Notes under the pieces: model-generated
Databases searched by the model: none
Told to the model about the DNA's origin: nothing
Seen by the model: the letters and a program-made list of their open reading frames with translations, nothing else
Translations under genes and position numbers: made by a program
DNA from: an uncultured Acidimicrobiaceae bacterium
GTDB taxonomy: Bacteria > Actinomycetota > Acidimicrobiia > Spongiisociales > UBA5794
Assembly: GCA_947258375.1 (NCBI GenBank)
Contig: CAMYIJ010000058.1
Location: forward strand, 1 to 40,832
Direction: 5' to 3'
Length of the DNA: 40,832 bases
In this document: positions 1 to 6,730 of the stretch, in pieces
Layout: each line of letters opens with the position of its first letter
Numbering within the stretch: the stretch's first letter is position 1

Positions 1-1
1 C

Positions 2-346
2 CTCGACGACATCATCTCCGAGGTGATCGACGATCCGGCCGGAGACCACGATCTTCCTGCGGTCGTACACGACGACGGGTCGGTCACGCTCGATGGCGAA
101 ACCACGCTGGCCGAACTGTCCGATGACTATGGCTTCACCTTCCGGCACGGCGGAGTGACGACCCTTGCCGGCCTCGTCCTGGCAGAAACGGGCACCGTGC
201 CACGGGTGGGTGATCGAGTCGAGTCGCAGGGCCACGAGCTCACGGTCGAAGGCATCGACAGCTACAAGTTGACCCAGATCCGAGTCACCAGGCTCGACGT
301 ACCTGCCGACGGACCCAACTCCGGCGATCCTGATCCGGACCACTAG
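2..346 (+). CDS. CorC/HlyC-type C-terminal domain protein (5' end outside window)
   Basis: The reading frame is open from the first bases and ends at a TAG at 344-346, so only the last ~114 residues are present. They match the transporter-associated CorC/HlyC domain that closes CBS-pair membrane proteins of the hemolysin C/CorC family. What is visible is the pattern of that domain: a start on a DDIISE helix, a DGETTLAEL segment (near residues 30-40), the T-LAGLVL helix, and the closing G-RVESQGHELTVEGIDSYKL strand pair. In full-length relatives this domain follows a DUF21 membrane domain and two CBS domains and is linked to divalent cation efflux or resistance. Those upstream parts are not in the window, so the assignment rests on the C-terminus alone. 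The acidic tail after the domain (GDPDPDH) is unremarkable. Confidence 0.8.
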   Translation, partial: LDDIISEVIDDPAGDHDLPAVVHDDGSVTLDGETTLAELSDDYGFTFRHGGVTTLAGLVLAETGTVPRVGDRVESQGHELTVEGIDSYKLTQIRVTRLDVPADGPNSGDPDPDH

Positions 347-937
347 ATCCATTCGGGGCAACTGTTCTGCGTACACGGCAGCTTCCGGGATGAAGCACGC
401 CGATGTGTCCTCCCGGAGCACTCGATGGAATGTGCGTTTGGGTTCCACATTGTTGGTGATCTGGGCGGGTTCGAATGACCGGGGAGTGAGCGCGTACCAC
501 CGCCCGCTACGGTCCACCGTAATGAAAGAGATAGGCATCACTGCGGACTTGGCGGCGGCGCTCCACGAGCTCGTGGACGTGTCCGATGCAGCCGAACGTG
601 CGCCTAGCGATCGACAGGCTGCACGTAGGGCGATCGAGCAGGCGTCGGTGGTTGTGAAGCTGGCTCGATGCGAAGGCTTTGGCGGCGGGATCCAGCGGTA
701 GCAGTATCGGCGACTCGGCGGATCTGGCCCGAGCAGGACGTACTGCGCCGGCGCGGTTCCCCCGCCTACTCGTTCTCGTCAGAGAGTCGCTGTTCGGCAT
801 GGGGGTGTCGCGGCCAGCTCTGCCGGACGGCGAGAGCATCTGTCGACACCGTTTTCTATCGGGCTCACAGGAGGTCGGACTCGAAGAGGGCAGCCGGTCC
901 GCCTGAGCTTCAATCGATGCCTTCGGGCGGGGGCTAC
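347..937. other. gene-poor interval, no well-supported gene
   Basis: About 590 bases lie between the CorC-type gene and the end of the minus-strand operon. Several ORFs occur on both strands, but they overlap each other, lack recognisable domains and have compositions typical of shadow frames in GC-rich DNA. The only one with some merit is the short ORF at 522-701, listed separately. The interval could hold decayed gene remnants. Confidence 0.5.
522..701 (+). CDS. possible small hypothetical protein, 59 aa
   Basis: An ATG at 522 opens a 59-residue frame that reads as a mostly helical, Ala- and charge-rich small protein (AALHELVDVSDAAERA, then RRAIEQASVVVKLARCEG). No Shine-Dalgarno sequence precedes it, but a TACGGT hexamer lies 8 bases upstream of the ATG. 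That resembles the leaderless layout seen at other genes of this window, although the spacing is a little long. I recognise no family. The frame could equally be the remnant of a longer gene, because nothing downstream continues it. Confidence 0.25.
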   Translation: MKEIGITADLAAALHELVDVSDAAERAPSDRQAARRAIEQASVVVKLARCEGFGGGIQR

Positions 938-1705
938 CTACGTCTCTTCGTCGATTGCGTCTTCTTCGGCTTGGCGCTCGGCGACCTCAGCTGCCATCTC
1001 TCGATGGGCCCGGTCGCCCTCCATCCCGACTCTCCTCGTTCCAAGGTCCTCAAGCGCGTCGGCGAAACCGTATACGACGAGGGTGTCGTGTTCGTGAACG
1101 GGAGTGTGACCACGTGGGGCGCCGAGAAACGTTCCGTCCGCGCGGCGGATACCAAGCACCAGCACGCCCTCGGCAGGCAGGTGCAGGTTGGCTAACTGGT
1201 GCTCGGCGAGCCAGCTGTCCGCTTCTACCCCCAGCTCGGCGACCGCGTAGTTGCTGGCGAGGTCGAGGAGCTGCACGTAGTCCCGCAGCTCCAGCGTGGT
1301 GAACCGGCGCAGCGTTGCCGCGATCAGCTTGGATAGCAGGCGATCGATTGCCCGGCTGCGAGCGCCGAGGAGAATGAGCAGCAGCCCACCGACCAGCATC
1401 CCCACCCTTGCCAGAACGCCACTGGTATCTCCCTGCCCAGCGAAGCCAACGACAACGGTCGCGATGATCGTCACCAGGCCGGCGTTGCCGACCAGCATCA
1501 GCGAGAGCACGATGCGACGACGCACCGGATGGTTGACGATGAGCTCCGACTCCGATGTCGTGAAGCCGACCCCGGTGAGGGCGCTGCGAGCCTGGAGGTG
1601 GGCCACCTCGGCAGAGACACCCGTGGCCGTCAAGGCGATGGTCCCCACTCGATTGACAATCAGGGTCACAGTGAGGATAACGAGCAGCGTTGCGATCGCG
1701 ATCAA
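938..1705 (-). CDS. membrane protein with C-terminal TrkA-C (RCK_C) domain
   Basis: This 255-residue protein has a hydrophobic N-terminal segment (about 2-24), two further membrane segments (about 67-90 and 98-118) and a cytoplasmic region ending in a TrkA-C domain (about 150-225, with the pattern LHLPAEGVLVLGIRRADG and HEHDTLVVYG). TrkA-C domains are ligand-binding regulatory modules of potassium and other ion transport systems, and some bind cyclic di-AMP. A Gly/Thr-rich stretch between membrane segments (GVGFTTSESE, about 47-56) is conserved in appearance, but I cannot assign it a pore role. The start is a TTG at 1705 preceded by GAAAGGGG at 7-base spacing; longer readings run into the upstream gene. 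It lies 13 bases after the AstE/AspA-like gene and is the last gene of the operon. The neighbouring RimK-like protein carries a TrkA-C domain too. Confidence 0.75.
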   Translation of the reverse strand: MIAIATLLVILTVTLIVNRVGTIALTATGVSAEVAHLQARSALTGVGFTTSESELIVNHPVRRRIVLSLMLVGNAGLVTIIATVVVGFAGQGDTSGVLARVGMLVGGLLLILLGARSRAIDRLLSKLIAATLRRFTTLELRDYVQLLDLASNYAVAELGVEADSWLAEHQLANLHLPAEGVLVLGIRRADGTFLGAPRGHTPVHEHDTLVVYGFADALEDLGTRRVGMEGDRAHREMAAEVAERQAEEDAIDEET

Positions 1706-1718
1706 CGGACGACCCCTT

Positions 1719-2684
1719 TCACACCGAATCGATCTCGGCAACGTGGGCGACGGCGTCGCCCTGGTTGACGAGGGGGTGTTGTGTGTGGCCGATGATGAGG
1801 CCGTCGTTCTTGGCTGTGAGCCGGCCGACGCGCTTGCCGAAGGGGTCGACGATGGTGGCGATGGTCTCACCCTGGTTGACGCGGGCGCCGAGGTCGGCTT
1901 CGAGATGCAGGATGCCACTCCGGGGCGCTCTGAGCCATCTGCTGCGACGAGAGATGGTGGTCTGGGCGGGGGCGTGATCCACGGTGGGGATGATGCCGAG
2001 TGCGGCGAGGATGCGGCGCGTGCCGTCTCTGCCCATGGTGATGGCAGCCGGGTCGAACCGCAGGGCTTCGCCGCCTTCGTACAGAAGGACCGTTGCGCCG
2101 GCTTCGGTGGCGGCCTGACGCAGTGATCCGTCGCGGGTGCGGGACTGGACGGAGACCGGTGCCGCAAAAGTGTGAGCGAGTTCGAGGGTGTACGGGTCAT
2201 CGAGATCGGCTCGGATCTGTGGGAGGTTGGTGCGGTGGTCCGAACCAGTGTGTAGGTCGATACCGACCTGGCAGCGGCTGACTACCTCAGTCATCAGAAG
2301 GTGAGCGATCCGTGCCGCTAGTGATCCTCGTGCCGAGCCGGGAAAAGAGCGGTTGAGGTCTCTTCGGTCGGGGAGGTACCGGTCGCCGGTGTTGAAGCCG
2401 TGGACGTTGACGACTGGGGCAGCGATGACCGTCCCGCACATCGCCCTCGGATCGAGGGGTTCGAGTACCTGGCGGATGATTTCGACGCCGCACAGTTCAT
2501 CTCCATGCACCGCGGCGCTGAGCCACGCGACTGGGCCGTCGTGTGCGCCGTGCAGGACGAGGATGGGCAGGGTCACGGGAGTACCTGACATCAATCGAGC
2601 GATGGGCAGCTCGAACTTGGCTCTTTTGCCCGCCCGGACTGAGTTGTCGGCGATGACGAAGGGTTGTCTCCGGGGTGAGGTCAT
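1719..2684 (-). CDS. succinylglutamate desuccinylase/aspartoacylase (AstE/AspA, M14) family protein
   Basis: This 321-residue zinc-dependent amidohydrolase belongs to the AstE/AspA branch of the M14 carboxypeptidase fold. The zinc ligands are visible as HGDE (His60, Glu63) and DLHTG (His145). The substrate-binding RRDLNRSFPG motif is at about 108-116 and the likely general base is Glu203 in LLYEGGE. A C-terminal barrel of the biotinyl/lipoyl-like type occupies about 255-321, as in many members of this family. Family enzymes remove acyl groups from, or cleave amide bonds of, acidic amino acids. Next to a RimK-type ligase the likely role is cleaving or trimming a glutamyl- or acyl-type amide product (inference from context). 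The ATG at 2684 overlaps the stop of the RimK-like gene as ATGA, which fixes the start. Longer upstream readings of this frame are shadows of that gene. Confidence 0.85.
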   Translation of the reverse strand: MTSPRRQPFVIADNSVRAGKRAKFELPIARLMSGTPVTLPILVLHGAHDGPVAWLSAAVHGDELCGVEIIRQVLEPLDPRAMCGTVIAAPVVNVHGFNTGDRYLPDRRDLNRSFPGSARGSLAARIAHLLMTEVVSRCQVGIDLHTGSDHRTNLPQIRADLDDPYTLELAHTFAAPVSVQSRTRDGSLRQAATEAGATVLLYEGGEALRFDPAAITMGRDGTRRILAALGIIPTVDHAPAQTTISRRSRWLRAPRSGILHLEADLGARVNQGETIATIVDPFGKRVGRLTAKNDGLIIGHTQHPLVNQGDAVAHVAEIDSV

Positions 2685-3913
2685 GAGGTTGGGTCGTGTT
2701 CGACGGCGGGTTGTTCTTCGGGGTTCGGTAGTGGAGTCTCGGGCAAGGGCCTGATCTTTGGTTGTCTGCGGCGCCGCCGACGCTCGGGAACAAGGTCCCG
2801 CATGGATTCGAGTTTGCCGAAGCACAGCAAACGGTCTTCGGCCTCGAGGACTCGTTCGACCTTCGGATTGGGGATCACTGTGGTTCCCCGGGTCAGGGTG
2901 AGCACGGTGATGTCGCGGTTGCGTAGGCCCGATTCGTTGATCGCCCGACCCACCAGATCTGCGCCCTCGTGAACGACGAGCTCCGCCACGCCATAGCCGG
3001 TGCTGACGGTCAGTCGCTGGCGCACGTCGAGTTCTGGGAAGGCGACCTGGCTCTCGATGTAGTCGATGATGGCACCGGCGACGTCGAGACCGGTTGCCGT
3101 CTCGATCCCTTCCAGGCCCGGGGACGAGTTCACCTCCAGTACAAGTGGCCCCCCTTCGCCTTCCAGCATGTCGACACCCGCCACGCGCAAACCCATGATC
3201 TGGGCGGATTGCACCGCCACGCGCGCATAGTCATCGTCCAGCTCGACGATTTCCGTGCTTCCGCCCCGGTGGACATTCGACCGGTACTCGCCCGGCTGTG
3301 CCCGGCGCCGCATGGCCGCTACCACTCGGTCGCCCACGACGAGTGCTCGGATGTCGCGACCCCCGCTTTCGGCGATGAAGCGTTGGATGAGGACGTTCTG
3401 TCTGGTGCTTTGCAGCGTCTCGATTACGGCTTCGGCCACCTTGGTGTCGGGGGCGAGGATCACCCCGATGCCTTGGGTGCCCTCGAGAAGCTTGATGATT
3501 ACCGGTGCGCCGCCGACCCGTTCGATGGCAGGCAGGACGTCGGCGCGGTCGCGGACAAAGGTCGTGGCTGGGATCCTGATGTTGTGTCGGGAGAGGATCT
3601 GGATCGAGCGCAGTTTGTCGCGGGAGTTGGCGATCCCGTTGGAGGTGTTGGGGGTGTAGACGTCCATCTGCTCGAACTGGCGCACGACGGCAAGCCCGAA
3701 GAAGGTGATCGAGGCGCCGATGCGGGGGAGCACTGCGTCGTAGTGCGACAGCCGCTTGCCACGGTATTGCAGATCCGGCTCATCGCCGGACAGGTCGATG
3801 GCGAATCGCAGCGTGTTGAGCACACGTACCTGGTGACCGCGGTCGATCGCGGCCGCTTTGAGGCGCTGCGTGCTGTAGATTCGCGGCGCCCGCGACAGGA
3901 TTGCGATTTTCAT
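2681..3913 (-). CDS. RimK-type ATP-grasp ligase fused to a TrkA-C domain
   Basis: This 410-residue protein has two recognisable parts. Residues 1-300 form a RimK-type ATP-grasp enzyme: N-terminal MKIAILSR strand, PRIGASITFFG, the SRDK segment (97-100), nucleotide-binding VIIKLLEGTQGIGV (138-151), and metal-binding Asp248, Glu260 and Asn262 in VLEVNSSPG. RimK enzymes add glutamate to the C-terminus of ribosomal protein S6 or make related amide bonds. Residues about 302-375 form a TrkA-C/RCK_C domain (GVAELVVHEGADLVGRAI, then EDRLLCFG), normally a regulatory ligand-binding module of ion transport. A basic then Pro/Glu-rich tail follows (376-410). E. coli RimK is about 300 residues and lacks this extension. 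The gene overlaps both neighbours by ATGA, so it is translationally coupled to the RimB-like and AstE/AspA-like genes. The fusion suggests ligase activity gated by an ion or nucleotide (inference). Confidence 0.88.
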   Translation of the reverse strand: MKIAILSRAPRIYSTQRLKAAAIDRGHQVRVLNTLRFAIDLSGDEPDLQYRGKRLSHYDAVLPRIGASITFFGLAVVRQFEQMDVYTPNTSNGIANSRDKLRSIQILSRHNIRIPATTFVRDRADVLPAIERVGGAPVIIKLLEGTQGIGVILAPDTKVAEAVIETLQSTRQNVLIQRFIAESGGRDIRALVVGDRVVAAMRRRAQPGEYRSNVHRGGSTEIVELDDDYARVAVQSAQIMGLRVAGVDMLEGEGGPLVLEVNSSPGLEGIETATGLDVAGAIIDYIESQVAFPELDVRQRLTVSTGYGVAELVVHEGADLVGRAINESGLRNRDITVLTLTRGTTVIPNPKVERVLEAEDRLLCFGKLESMRDLVPERRRRRRQPKIRPLPETPLPNPEEQPAVEHDPTS

Positions 3914-4428
3914 GTGCCGTTCTCCTTCTGCTCCGGTCTCTGGCGAGCCGACTGCACGGGATGTAGGTATGACCGGCCCGCGTCAACCAGGAAGCGGCGC
4001 CGAATCGCTGCCCGGCCTAGCAACATCCGAAAGCCCATCTCATCACGAGATGTCAGGGTCACGTCGATCTCGAACTCGTGCCCCCCAATCCGGATGGGTG
4101 CGCGGATCACCGGCCGCTCCTCGGAGTGTCCCGAAGAGGATCGCACCCGACGGAGCCCCTCTATCGGGTAGGACACGAGGGTCGAGTGCGCCCGCGAACG
4201 TTGGACCGGGTGCACCTCGAAGGTGACCCAGGCCTCGCCGTCGCGTTCATCGTGCGACAGGTCGAACGCGTGGAGCGTCGAGGTCCGGGCGCCGGTGTCG
4301 ATCTTCACTTTCAGCGGAACGGGCGACAGGTCCGGTAATTCCACCCACTCGCGCCACCCAAGCAGCGGCCGCTCTTTCGATTTGCGCCGTGACACGAGCC
4401 GGTGCGAGGCCGGAATCGGCTCCGTCAT
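3910..4428 (-). CDS. RimB-like retropepsin-type (ATP-dependent zinc protease family) protein
   Basis: This 172-residue protein belongs to the family annotated as ATP-dependent zinc protease or RimB, which has a retropepsin-like fold. The active-site triad DTG is clear in VKIDTGARTSTLHA (Asp44). The family ending LLGRAAIRRRFLVDAGRSYL is also present. In Pseudomonas, rimB lies with rimK and rimA, and its protein influences RimK-dependent glutamylation (established knowledge). Here it sits directly upstream of the RimK-like gene with an ATGA overlap, and its own ATG at 4428 overlaps the stop of the upstream ORF the same way. The protein has no signal peptide and is probably cytoplasmic. The short basic linker (SRRKSKER) before the domain is ordinary. 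Confidence 0.85.
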   Translation of the reverse strand: MTEPIPASHRLVSRRKSKERPLLGWREWVELPDLSPVPLKVKIDTGARTSTLHAFDLSHDERDGEAWVTFEVHPVQRSRAHSTLVSYPIEGLRRVRSSSGHSEERPVIRAPIRIGGHEFEIDVTLTSRDEMGFRMLLGRAAIRRRFLVDAGRSYLHPVQSARQRPEQKENGT

Positions 4429-4979
4429 GACGACCGTACAGTCTCGACGACGGCGAGAGCTGCCGCGAGGATGGCCTCTCTGTCCGGTTGTGTGTCGAGT
4501 TCGGTCAGGTTGCGCAGCGGCCGCCACATGGCCCCCAGCGCGGCCGATGCGCCGAGCCGGGCCGCGGTAGATCGGTTGTCACCGCGGATGGCAGCGCGGA
4601 GCCGCCGGTTGGACTCGGCCAAGCGTGTCCCGATCGTCGGGTGATGCAGCACTGCTGTGTCTGCGTCGATCCAGGCGACGAGGTCGAGGTGAGCAATGAG
4701 CACATCCAGGTAGCCAGACAGCAACTGGCTACCCTCGCCGGGCCACGACGGATGGCGCGAATAGCGGACGAGCACCTCGTCGATGTCGTCGAGAAACGGC
4801 TTCACCAGCTCCACAAGGAGCTGCTCCTTCGAGACGAGGTGGTGGTCATCCGCCTTGGAGATCCCGAGTGCGCCGAGCTCCCGGCAGAGCTCCGGCTGGC
4901 GAGCCGCGCCGTCGAAGTCGCGGATCTCGGGAATCAGGACGCCGCCCATGTCGAGTACGACGGCCGCTAGCGCGCCCAC
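4425..4979 (-). CDS. chimeric ORF: HAD-like N-terminus joined to TetR-like C-terminal part
   Basis: The 184-residue product begins with a HAD-superfamily motif I (VVLDMGGVLIPEI, residues 7-19), and the next ~20 residues still read like the start of a HAD phosphatase. From about residue 40 the sequence changes to that of a TetR-family regulator: GISKADDHHLVSKEQLLVEL resembles the end of the helix-turn-helix (usual pattern SKATLYHHFxSKExLL), followed by a typical TetR ligand-binding core (PFLDDIDEVL, LGASAALGAMWRPL, AAALAVVETV). Neither family is complete. HAD motifs II-IV are absent and the first two TetR helices are missing. The GTG start at 4979 has a good AGGGAGGG ribosome site, and the stop overlaps the RimB-like start as ATGA, so the frame is kept open inside the operon. 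DNA binding and phosphatase activity both look unlikely. It may be a decayed chimera kept for coupling, or a new ligand-binding protein. Confidence 0.6.
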   Translation of the reverse strand: MGALAAVVLDMGGVLIPEIRDFDGAARQPELCRELGALGISKADDHHLVSKEQLLVELVKPFLDDIDEVLVRYSRHPSWPGEGSQLLSGYLDVLIAHLDLVAWIDADTAVLHHPTIGTRLAESNRRLRAAIRGDNRSTAARLGASAALGAMWRPLRNLTELDTQPDREAILAAALAVVETVRSS

Positions 4980-4992
4980 GACGGACCCTCCC

Positions 4993-5763
4993 TCACTCGC
5001 TCACGGCCATCGTCGACGCGCGCTCCCGCCGCCGCGTGACCAGGAACGAGACGCCCACTCCGACCTCGTAGAGCACAATCATGGGGATCGCGAGCATGAT
5101 CTGGCTCACGACGTCGACGATCTGGGCGGGCACCCGAGCTGCCTCGCTGAGGCCTCGACCTAACGCGGCCCCGGCCTCTCGGCCGGAGGGCCGGCGGGTC
5201 CAACCGAGCGCTGCAAACATGCCCAGCAACAGCGCGGCGATGGCGAACATCATCGCCGTGGCGACCACCCAACCCGAATCGGTGCCGATCCCCGGCAGGT
5301 TGGTGAAGTTCATCCCGAAGAAGCCTGCGACGAGCGACAACGGGAGCATGATGGCAGCATAGACGGTGAGCACCTTGGTTACGTCGGTGGCCTGGCGCGC
5401 TTCGGCACCCCGGTACGCATCCAGGATCTCGGCGAGTGCGCTACGGGGGCGTCCAGGCCGGCGTGGGGATGGACCACGCGGGTGCACTGCTGCCACGTCG
5501 GTGCGTATCGCCATCCAGTTCACAAGCAGCTCCGGATCTGCTGCCAGGGCAGCATCGATCTGGTGGTCGACCTCGTCGTCGAACGCGTCGAGCACGGAGA
5601 ACAAGCGCCGAGTGGGTACATCGGTAGTAGCGCCCACCGGCGCTGACGGACGCGCCGGCCGGGTGCCCAGCCAATGCGGCTTGCCTGTGGAGTCTCGTAG
5701 GCGTCGATCGTCTCTGGCGAGATGCGTCGAGGCAATAAGGCTGCCGGCGGGTGACCGGGTCAC
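4993..5763 (-). CDS. CorA-like membrane protein with TatC-like C-terminal segment
   Basis: The 256-residue ORF carries the pore end of a CorA-type Mg2+ channel: VTKVLTVYAAIMLPLSLVAG followed by FFGMNF with the diagnostic Gly-Met-Asn motif (near residue 160), then a second membrane helix. Full CorA proteins are about 310-370 residues with a large N-terminal cytoplasmic funnel. Here only a reduced, partly unrecognisable funnel is present, with a Pro/Arg-rich stretch (PRGPSPRRPGRPR) where the long helix should run. After the second helix the sequence becomes VVSQIMLAIPMIVLYEVG, which looks like the last membrane segment of TatC. The GTG start at 5763 overlaps the upstream stop as GTGA. Ion transport is plausible for the GMN pair of helices but unproven, and topology would include one extra membrane segment. 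It could be a pseudogene-like mosaic that remains open. Confidence 0.6.
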   Translation of the reverse strand: MTRSPAGSLIASTHLARDDRRLRDSTGKPHWLGTRPARPSAPVGATTDVPTRRLFSVLDAFDDEVDHQIDAALAADPELLVNWMAIRTDVAAVHPRGPSPRRPGRPRSALAEILDAYRGAEARQATDVTKVLTVYAAIMLPLSLVAGFFGMNFTNLPGIGTDSGWVVATAMMFAIAALLLGMFAALGWTRRPSGREAGAALGRGLSEAARVPAQIVDVVSQIMLAIPMIVLYEVGVGVSFLVTRRRERASTMAVSE

Positions 5764-6089
5764 TTCTCGGTGGCTTCCTCTTCGCTGGCTTCCTCTTCGG
5801 TGGCTTGCTCTTCAGAGGCCGCTTCCGCCACGTTGCCCTCGGCGGTCGTTGCGTCACCGCGCCGCTTCGCGATCTCCTTGCGAACGCCATCAACGACCGT
5901 CTTGGTCAGCGCGACGCTCGCAGCGCCCGCCTTCTTGGCGCCAGCCAACGTCAGAGAGCCAGCCTTCTTCAAGATGGGTCCAGTCGTTTCTGCACCTTTG
6001 CGCGCCCAGACCTTGACCTTCTCCATTGACGAGGCCTGCTCATCGGACTCGGGAGCCGCGGGCGGCTCGGCTGCGAGCAGCAGGAACAT
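5760..6089 (-). CDS. small hypothetical protein with Glu-rich C-terminal tail (first gene of the RimK operon)
   Basis: This 109-residue protein is the first gene of the minus-strand operon. The ATG at 6089 follows an AAAGGA ribosome site at suitable spacing. The sequence has three zones: a short hydrophobic or helical start (MFLLLAAEPPAAPESDEQ), a Lys/Ala-rich amphipathic middle (KKAGSLTLAGAKKAGAASVA, then KTVVDGVRKEIAKRRGD), and a tail of alternating Glu/Ala/Thr (EEQATEEEASEEEATEK). I recognise no family. The alternating basic and acidic zones suggest a soluble, helical or disordered protein that might bind membranes or nucleic acid. Its stop overlaps the CorA-like GTG start. The poly-acidic C-terminus beside a RimK-type ligase makes it a candidate substrate (inference). 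Confidence 0.6.
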   Translation of the reverse strand: MFLLLAAEPPAAPESDEQASSMEKVKVWARKGAETTGPILKKAGSLTLAGAKKAGAASVALTKTVVDGVRKEIAKRRGDATTAEGNVAEAASEEQATEEEASEEEATEK

Positions 6090-6152
6090 AAGGGGTTGTC
6101 CTTTCGGTTGGGCCTTCGGCCGAGCGGCTTCCGTTCGCTCTACCGTTAGCAG

Positions 6153-6176
6153 TATGATTACCTAGTATATGATTAC
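6153..6176. promoter_or_regulatory. direct repeat TATGATTAC in divergent promoter region
   Basis: TATGATTAC occurs at 6153-6161 and again at 6168-6176, a spacing of 15 bases. It lies in the AT-rich gap between the divergent RimK operon and the MarR gene. It probably contributes -10 elements or accessory operator sites. Confidence 0.45.
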
Positions 6177-6183
6177 TTGCTAA

Positions 6184-6206
6184 ATTACTAGTTGTCAAGT
6201 AGTAAT
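6184..6206. promoter_or_regulatory. palindromic operator, probable MarR-family binding site
   Basis: ATTACTAGTTG and CAAGTAGTAAT flank a central T at 6195. They form a 23-base palindrome with a single mismatched pair, in strongly AT-rich DNA unlike its surroundings. The site lies 28 bases upstream of the MarR start and about 95 bases upstream of the operon start on the other strand. This is the classic place for MarR autoregulation and control of a divergent operon. The binding itself is inferred. Confidence 0.6.
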
Positions 6207-6233
6207 GTACCCAAAGAACCTGAGGGAGACAGC

Positions 6234-6728
6234 ATGGACAACGATTACACCGACCGAGCTCTGGCGGCCTGGCAGAAGGTTCGCCCCGACTTGGATGCAT
6301 CCTCGACCGAAGTCGTCAACCGGGTCGTCCGCCTGGCCCGACACCTCGAGGCAGGACTGGACGAGGTGGCGACATCCTTTGGTCTGAGCCGGAAGGGAGA
6401 CTTCGACACCCTGGCCGCACTGCGCCGAACGGTGGAACGCGGCCTCTCACCGACCGAACTTGCAGAGGCGGCCATGATCACAACGGGGGGAATGACCAGC
6501 CGCCTTGACCGCCTCGAGCAAGCCGGCTTCATCCAGCGCCACGTAGATCCCCACGACCGAAGAGCTCTCCTCATTCATCTCACCGATGGCGGAATGGAGC
6601 TCGTCGACAGCTTGTTCGAATCCAGCATCGCCAGGCAACGACAGTTCCTCGAGCCGCTCGGTAGTCGCGACCGCGCCACACTCACCCGCCTCCTCCGCGA
6701 CCTTCTCCTCCACTTCGGGGACCGGTAG
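6234..6728 (+). CDS. MarR-family transcriptional regulator
   Basis: This 164-residue protein has the winged helix-turn-helix of MarR regulators. The recognition region is visible as SPTELAEAAMITTGGMTSRLDRLEQAGFIQR, and the wing as VDPHDRRALLIHLTDGG. Flanking helices for dimerisation are at both ends. The start is the ATG at 6234, which follows a strong GAGGGAGA site; an in-frame codon at 6192 would lie inside the operator palindrome and is rejected. The MscS gene starts two bases after its stop, so the two are cotranscribed. The palindrome at 6184-6206 lies immediately upstream, so autoregulation plus control of the divergent RimK operon is likely. No ligand can be predicted, and no Cys-based redox switch is evident. 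Confidence 0.9.
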   Translation: MDNDYTDRALAAWQKVRPDLDASSTEVVNRVVRLARHLEAGLDEVATSFGLSRKGDFDTLAALRRTVERGLSPTELAEAAMITTGGMTSRLDRLEQAGFIQRHVDPHDRRALLIHLTDGGMELVDSLFESSIARQRQFLEPLGSRDRATLTRLLRDLLLHFGDR

Positions 6729-6730
6729 CA

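Noticed and set aside
465..485. GGTTCGAAT-like T-loop of a tRNA
   Set aside because: No acceptor, D-arm or anticodon stem can be built around it.
668..1195. 175-residue plus-strand ORF
   Set aside because: It runs over the end of the TrkA-C gene on the other strand, has no domain, and its composition is that of a shadow frame.
1296..2126. 276-residue plus-strand ORF opposite the TrkA-C and AstE/AspA genes
   Set aside because: It is antisense to two well-supported genes and its protein is low-complexity Ser/Arg/Thr text.
2685..2825. N-terminal extension of the AstE/AspA frame to 2825
   Set aside because: The ATGA overlap at 2684 gives a coupled start, and the extension lies within the RimK-like coding sequence with no family similarity.
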